Source: Rodentibacter myodis
Lineage (GTDB): Bacteria; Pseudomonadota; Gammaproteobacteria; Enterobacterales; Pasteurellaceae
Direction of reading: 5' to 3'
DNA length: 64,000 nt
Assembly: GCF_001999305.1 (NCBI RefSeq)
Contig: NZ_MLHQ01000007.1
Span: 59,320 to 123,319, forward strand
Position 1 is the stretch's first letter, and every line of letters begins with the position of its first letter. The position numbers were made by a program, and so were the translations under genes. The notes below the pieces were generated by a model that did not search any database, was not told the DNA's origin, and worked only from the letters and a program-made list of their open reading frames with translations. This document shows positions 60,512 through 64,000 of the stretch, piece after piece.

Positions 60512-61211
60512 GTACACCTCCCGCTTGGAGCCATTTTTTATACGCTTTATAAAGATTTTCTTTCTGGTTTTGAGGCTTGCTCTCAGTATAAAAATCAGGA
60601 ATATGACGGGTTATTTTAGGCATACCTTCTTGAACCCCCCGCAAACTCCATGTGTTATAATGAACGCCCCCATCATCAAAATCTTTTTCAAGAACCTCAA
60701 AACGTAAATAATCAAGCACATCACCAAACACTGAAGGTGAATCACTATTCTTAAACTTATCAATAATAAATTTATACTTAGGGTCTTGATCAAAATTAAT
60801 ACCTAAAATGGAACAAATCATTGCCATATTTTCCAATTCTCCTCTTAATTTAGGATATCTACTATATTTTTTCGTTAATTCATGCGCCTGTTTCACCCAA
60901 TCAATTTTTACCTGTAAATCGGTTACGCCTTCCCAAAATCCCGGATAGTAAATTTCCAGCATTTGGCTGATTTCTTTATACATTCTTAGGGTTTTATCCT
61001 GTTCGATTCGTGTCCATTCTTCGGCACTAAGTACATAAGGTTTTGAGGGGTCTATCATGGTTTTCTCCTGATTTTCCGGTAGGCAGCGGTATTTCACTTC
61101 TGCACAAGGGCGGTGTTTAAAAAATTCTTCTCGAAAACTGGCTTTTGAGCATGCGGAATTCGTCAAAATAACGGTTACAATAAATAAAAGTGCGGTGAGT
61201 TTTTTCATCAT
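60501..61211 (-). CDS. Putative orphan immunity lipoprotein, copy 2
   Basis: This 236-residue paralog of copy 1 has the same signal and Cys region (ILTNSACSKAS), the shared block to about residue 100, a distinct middle (THELTKKYSRYPKLRGELEN-like region about 108-175 with INFDQDPKYKFIIDKF), and the conserved end LRGVQEGMPKITRH. It has no effector directly behind it, only a 24-codon tle1 relic. A USS (61188-61196) lies in the signal codons. Copy 2 starts 816 bp from copy 1. Likely an orphan immunity protein against a Tle1 variant of other strains; this is inference. Confidence 0.7.
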   Translation of the reverse strand: MMKKLTALLFIVTVILTNSACSKASFREEFFKHRPCAEVKYRCLPENQEKTMIDPSKPYVLSAEEWTRIEQDKTLRMYKEISQMLEIYYPGFWEGVTDLQVKIDWVKQAHELTKKYSRYPKLRGELENMAMICSILGINFDQDPKYKFIIDKFKNSDSPSVFGDVLDYLRFEVLEKDFDDGGVHYNTWSLRGVQEGMPKITRHIPDFYTESKPQNQKENLYKAYKKWLQAGGVHDL

Positions 61212-61327
61212 TTCTTGAGTTCAGTTAAGATATTGAGGAGTATAACGATAATTTATTGATATTGCTTGTATGATTTTAGATTTATCATTGGGTATAGCCC
61301 TTCAATACTAAATACTTTACAGGTCAT
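61212..61327 (-). pseudogene. Relic of a tle1 5' end in the linker, unit 3
   Basis: Same structure as the unit 2 linker, 816 bp away. The 24-codon relic (61253-61327) encodes MTCKVFSIEGLYPMINLK and ends YKQYQ. Only a few bases differ from unit 2, so one was copied from the other recently. A TATACT -10-like box lies at 61239-61244. Confidence 0.7.
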
Positions 61328-62027
61328 ATACACCTCCCATTTGACGCCATCTTTCATAGATTTTATAAACATTTTTTTTACCGTCTCGAGGTTTATTTTC
61401 TGTATAAAAATCAGGAATGTGGCGAGTTATTTTAGGCATACCCTCTTGAACACCTCGTAAGTTCCAAGTGTTATAATAGTAACCACCAACATCATAATCT
61501 TTTCTTAATATCTCAAAACGCAAATACCTAATTATATTACTGACAGCTAAAGGGTCTTCTTTATCTTGCTTTAACTTTCTCACTACAAATTGAAAATTTG
61601 GTTTATTTTCAAAATCAGTTCCGATAATCGAACAAATATGAGCCATCGCCATAAATTCCCTTTCCATACGATTGTTACCAAAGTATCTCTTTGATATTTC
61701 ATCAACTTTTATCATCCAATCAATTTTTACTTGTAAATCGGTTACGCCTTCCCAAAAACCCGGATAGTAAATTTCCAGCATTTGGCTGATTTCTTTATAC
61801 ATTCTTAGGGTTTTATCCTGTTCGATTTGTGCCAACTCTTCGGCATTAAGTACATAAGGTTTTGAGGGGTCTATCATGGTTTTCTCCTGATTTTCCGGTA
61901 GGCAGCGGTATTTCACTTTTGCACAAGGGCGGTGTTTAAAAAACTCTTCTCGAAAACTGGCTTTTGAGCATGAAGAATTCATCAAAATAACGGTTACAAT
62001 AAATAAAAGTGCGGTGAGTTTTTTCAT
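61317..62027 (-). CDS. Putative orphan immunity lipoprotein, copy 3
   Basis: This 236-residue paralog starts MKKLTALLFIVTVILMNSSC and keeps the shared N-terminal block (to about residue 105). The middle is its own (MIKVDEISKRYFGNNRMERE, then FENKPNFQFVVRKLKQ), and the end LRGVQEGMPKITRHIPDFY is conserved. Small differences in the shared block (CAKVKY, LNAEELAQIEQ) show it is older or from another donor than copies 1 and 2. USS at 62007-62015. Followed by a tle1 relic. Confidence 0.7.
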   Translation of the reverse strand: MKKLTALLFIVTVILMNSSCSKASFREEFFKHRPCAKVKYRCLPENQEKTMIDPSKPYVLNAEELAQIEQDKTLRMYKEISQMLEIYYPGFWEGVTDLQVKIDWMIKVDEISKRYFGNNRMEREFMAMAHICSIIGTDFENKPNFQFVVRKLKQDKEDPLAVSNIIRYLRFEILRKDYDVGGYYYNTWNLRGVQEGMPKITRHIPDFYTENKPRDGKKNVYKIYERWRQMGGVYDL

Positions 62028-62093
62028 TATTTTCAGATTTAGTTAAGATATTGGGGAGTACAACAATAATTTAGTGATATTGGTTGTATGATT

Positions 62094-62168
62094 TTAGATT
62101 TCATCATTGATAAGATTATTACCTGTCCCATCAAAAAACACTCCAACGCGAAGCACTTTACAAGTCAT
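62094..62168 (-). pseudogene. Relic of a tle1 5' end, unit 4 (retains FFDGTGNN)
   Basis: 24 codons beginning MTCKVLRVGVFFDGTGNN then LINDEI and stop. It matches residues 4-27 of the intact effector (TCKVIRIGVFFDGTGNNLVNDEK), so it is an unambiguous 5' fragment of a tle1 gene. The start overlaps the stop of the lipoprotein pseudogene by 11 bp, just as an effector would follow its immunity gene. Confidence 0.85.
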
Positions 62169-62690
62169 ATACACCTCCCGATTGACACCATTTTTCATAG
62201 ACTCCACTAACATTTTCGTTAGGGTTATCTGGCTTATTTTCTGTATAAAAGTCAGGGATTTTTCTGGAAAGTTTTGGCATACCTTATTGCATTCCCCTAA
62301 GATTCCAAGAATTATAATATTGTCCACCTATGCCATAATCTTTCCCTAATTTTTCGTCAATTCATGTACTTGTTTCACCCAATCAATTTTTACTTGTAAA
62401 TCGGTTACTCCTTCCCAGAAGCCCGGATAGTAAATTTCCAGCATTTGGCTGATTTCTTTATACATTCTTAGGGTTTTATCCTGTTCGATTCGTGTCCATT
62501 CTTCGGCACTAAGTACATAAGGTTTTGAGGTGTCTATCATGGTTTTATCCTGATTTTCCGGTAGGCAGCGGTATTTCACTTCTGCACAAGGGCGGTGTTT
62601 AAAAAATTCTTCTCGAAAAGAAGCTTTGGAACAAGCACTATTCAAGAACATAAAAGTAAGGATGAATAAAAGTGCGGTTGATTTTTTCAT
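62158..62690 (-). pseudogene. Immunity lipoprotein copy 4, inactivated
   Basis: The first 114 codons (62690-62346) are intact and match the other copies (signal, Cys, shared block, ending WVKQVHELTKN). The core of about 65 residues is deleted with a frameshift. The conserved C-terminal part then resumes in another frame (GQYYNSWNLRGMQ, stop, GMPKLSRKIPDFYTENKP) with a TAA where copies 2 and 3 have GAA. The remnant ends at 62158. Its ATG overlaps the DUF4123 stop (ATGA), so it was the first immunity gene of the operon. A USS lies at 62670-62678. Confidence 0.85.
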
Positions 62691-63199
62691 TGTTTTTTCT
62701 CTTTTCTAAAATAATTTAACTCAACTTGCTCAAATTTCAATTTGTTATCTAATAAGCTAATTTTATGATAGAACGATAGTGTTTCATCTAAATAATAAAA
62801 ACAGGTATCTACCCCAACTAAGAACTGCAGCATTTGCTCAGATAATGACTGTACAAAACGCTTAAAAAATCTTAGGTCAAAAAAACGTCTGAGATAAGGT
62901 TCGTTTTGTTCATTTCTTACGTGATAAAAATAAGCTAAACGTGGAATTAAGGCGGAAAGTGAATCGGATGATTCAAGTAATAATCCGAATTTATAATCTT
63001 CTTGGGTTAATAAAGATAAAGTCGCCTGTCTATCTTGTTCCTCATTTAATTCAATCAGATAAGGAATTGCCTCCGCTATTTGTTGATAATCTCCTTGATA
63101 TAAAGATGTATATTTTAATTTCCAGCTATCTAAATTAAACCATACTTGAGGCATAAGCGCAGCATCAAACAAGCCGTATATTATCTTTAGATTATCCAT
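62687..63199 (-). CDS. DUF4123-type T6SS effector adaptor
   Basis: This 170-residue protein has the pattern of DUF4123 (Tap/TEC) chaperones: an N-terminal IYGLFDAALMPQVWFNL, central YLIEL and a C-terminal helical part with FYDPRVL-like FRRFFDLRFFKRFV (here YLRRFFDLRFFKRFVQSL). These adaptors load a cargo effector on the VgrG tip. It overlaps the vgrG stop by 8 bp and is coupled to the immunity copy 4 start. The family call is from motif pattern and position, not a search. Confidence 0.75.
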   Translation of the reverse strand: MDNLKIIYGLFDAALMPQVWFNLDSWKLKYTSLYQGDYQQIAEAIPYLIELNEEQDRQATLSLLTQEDYKFGLLLESSDSLSALIPRLAYFYHVRNEQNEPYLRRFFDLRFFKRFVQSLSEQMLQFLVGVDTCFYYLDETLSFYHKISLLDNKLKFEQVELNYFRKEKKQ

Positions 63200-64000
63200 T
63201 TTTTTCTTCCCTTAACTCTAAGCAATCAGGACAAAATTCTTCATTTACAGACAGTTTTAATGCACTAACCATATCCGCACTACCACTCTCTATCGCCAAC
63301 TCTCCCTCAACATACACATCCCCCACCAAGGTGATGCCTTCCCGGTCGATGATTATCGAGCCACCAGGGCCACTGATTTCTACCGTTTCGTAACCCTCTA
63401 AGTCAAACTCTTCGCAGATTTGCTCAAGCAGTTCCCCCGCCCGCCAGCTGCCGTTTTGCGCAACTTCAATGTTTAATTCGTTACCGACGTGGATAATGGT
63501 GTCGCCATGTACATTCACATAGCGGCTGTTGTTGACGTTGAGTATGTCATCTTTTTCAATTTTGGTGATACGGTTGCGTCCGATGTTTCGGGTTTGGTCT
63601 CGGTTGATGGTGAGGGCTTCGTCCTGTGCCACCGTTTCCGTGCGGTTGTTGCCGATGTTGAGGGTTTCATTCCGGTTAACTTGTTCGGTACGGTCATTAC
63701 CTATTTGAGTTGTTTCATCTTGTTTGACGATATGGTTGAGGTCTTTTTCGGCGTGGATAAAAATCTCTTCTTGGCCTTTTTCGTCTTCAAAACGCAATTC
63801 ATTAAACCCGTTACCCTTGTGGCTTTTGGATTTTATTGTGGTGCGGGTTTTGTGTTCGGGCAATGTGTAAGGCGGTTCGGTGGTGCTGTGGTAGGTGCGC
63901 CCGATAACGATGGGGTGCTCCGGGTCGCCGTGTAGATATTTCACCAGCACTTCATCTCCAATTCGCGGTATCATCATATTGCCGTATTGCGCCCCCGCCC
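63192..64000 (-). CDS. vgrG: VgrG, C-terminal part (T6SS spike)
   Basis: The frame is open to the right edge; about 269 C-terminal residues are present. They contain the gp5-like OB-fold (MMIPRIGDEVLVKYLHGDPE, PIVIGRTYHS), NELRFEDEKGQEEIFIHAEKDL, and the repeated beta-helix region with N-R-T-E-type 8-residue repeats (about 85-170). A C-terminal extension (from about residue 180) follows with a CPDC motif near the end. The tip extension is expected to receive the DUF4123-bound effector. The N-terminal gp27-like part lies beyond the window. Confidence 0.93.
   Translation of the reverse strand, partial: AGAQYGNMMIPRIGDEVLVKYLHGDPEHPIVIGRTYHSTTEPPYTLPEHKTRTTIKSKSHKGNGFNELRFEDEKGQEEIFIHAEKDLNHIVKQDETTQIGNDRTEQVNRNETLNIGNNRTETVAQDEALTINRDQTRNIGRNRITKIEKDDILNVNNSRYVNVHGDTIIHVGNELNIEVAQNGSWRAGELLEQICEEFDLEGYETVEISGPGGSIIIDREGITLVGDVYVEGELAIESGSADMVSALKLSVNEEFCPDCLELREEKNG

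Noticed and set aside
62094..62327. 77-codon minus-strand frame as a real gene
   Set aside because: It is a composite: its first part is out of frame with the conserved C-terminal part of the lipoprotein pseudogene, and its last 24 codons are the tle1 relic.

Overview
The window is a chromosomal segment of a member of the Pasteurellaceae. The 9-bp Haemophilus-type DNA uptake signal sequence (USS, AAGTGCGGT / ACCGCACTT) occurs roughly forty times in 64 kb, the DNA is moderately AT-rich, and many gene neighbourhoods match Haemophilus influenzae: dcw cluster followed by lpxC and pheA, gmhA-artPIQM with a periplasmic ligase beside it, recN/nadK/grpE, and afuABC with udk-dcd-asmA-MFS. It is not H. 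influenzae itself, because several insertions differ (GH31 enzyme, ushA, type VI secretion cargo locus). Genus and species cannot be fixed from sequence alone. I found no rRNA, tRNA or CRISPR array, and no intergenic stretch longer than about 280 bp.

Layout. 1-5783 (+): end of a TRAP transporter large permease, an 8-bp tandem repeat, a cytoplasmic GH31 glycosidase, a FadR-type GntR regulator (UxuR-like), mannonate dehydratase UxuA and a DMT exporter, forming a hexuronate catabolic operon. 5813-8628 (-): pheA and ushA. 8727-26864 (-): lpxC and the complete division/cell-wall (dcw) cluster, in transcription order mraZ, rsmH, ftsL, ftsI, murE, murF, mraY, murD, ftsW, murG, murC, ddl, ftsQ, ftsA, ftsZ, lpxC. 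It has a recognisable MraZ operator and promoter in front and an intrinsic-terminator-like hairpin between mraZ and rsmH. 27064-36817: CstA-family transporter with a strong CRP site, a zinc-ribbon membrane protein, arginine importer artPIQM with paired ARG boxes, gmhA, periplasmic DNA ligase, miaB, cpdA and nudF. 36961-49702: hrpA, two small membrane proteins, a Kef-type K+/H+ antiporter, recN (LexA box), nadK, grpE, and anaerobic ribonucleotide reductase nrdD behind stacked NrdR, FNR-like and Fur-like sites. 49902-57900: afuCBA (hexose-phosphate-type ABC importer), udk, dcd, an AsmA-family protein and a SotB-like MFS exporter.

58174-64000 (-) is the accessory part. It is a type VI secretion cargo locus read from right to left: the C-terminus of VgrG, a DUF4123 adaptor, four tandem copies of a lipoprotein gene (the first a pseudogene) and an intact Tle1/DUF2235 phospholipase effector. 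The lipoproteins are the likely immunity proteins. Their ends are nearly identical and their cores diverge; three copies are each followed by a 24-codon relic of the start of a tle1 gene, and each copy carries a USS inside its signal-peptide codons. The best reading is an effector-immunity cassette diversified by repeated tandem duplication or transformation, leaving orphan immunity genes upstream of the present effector. This is the most interesting structure in the window.
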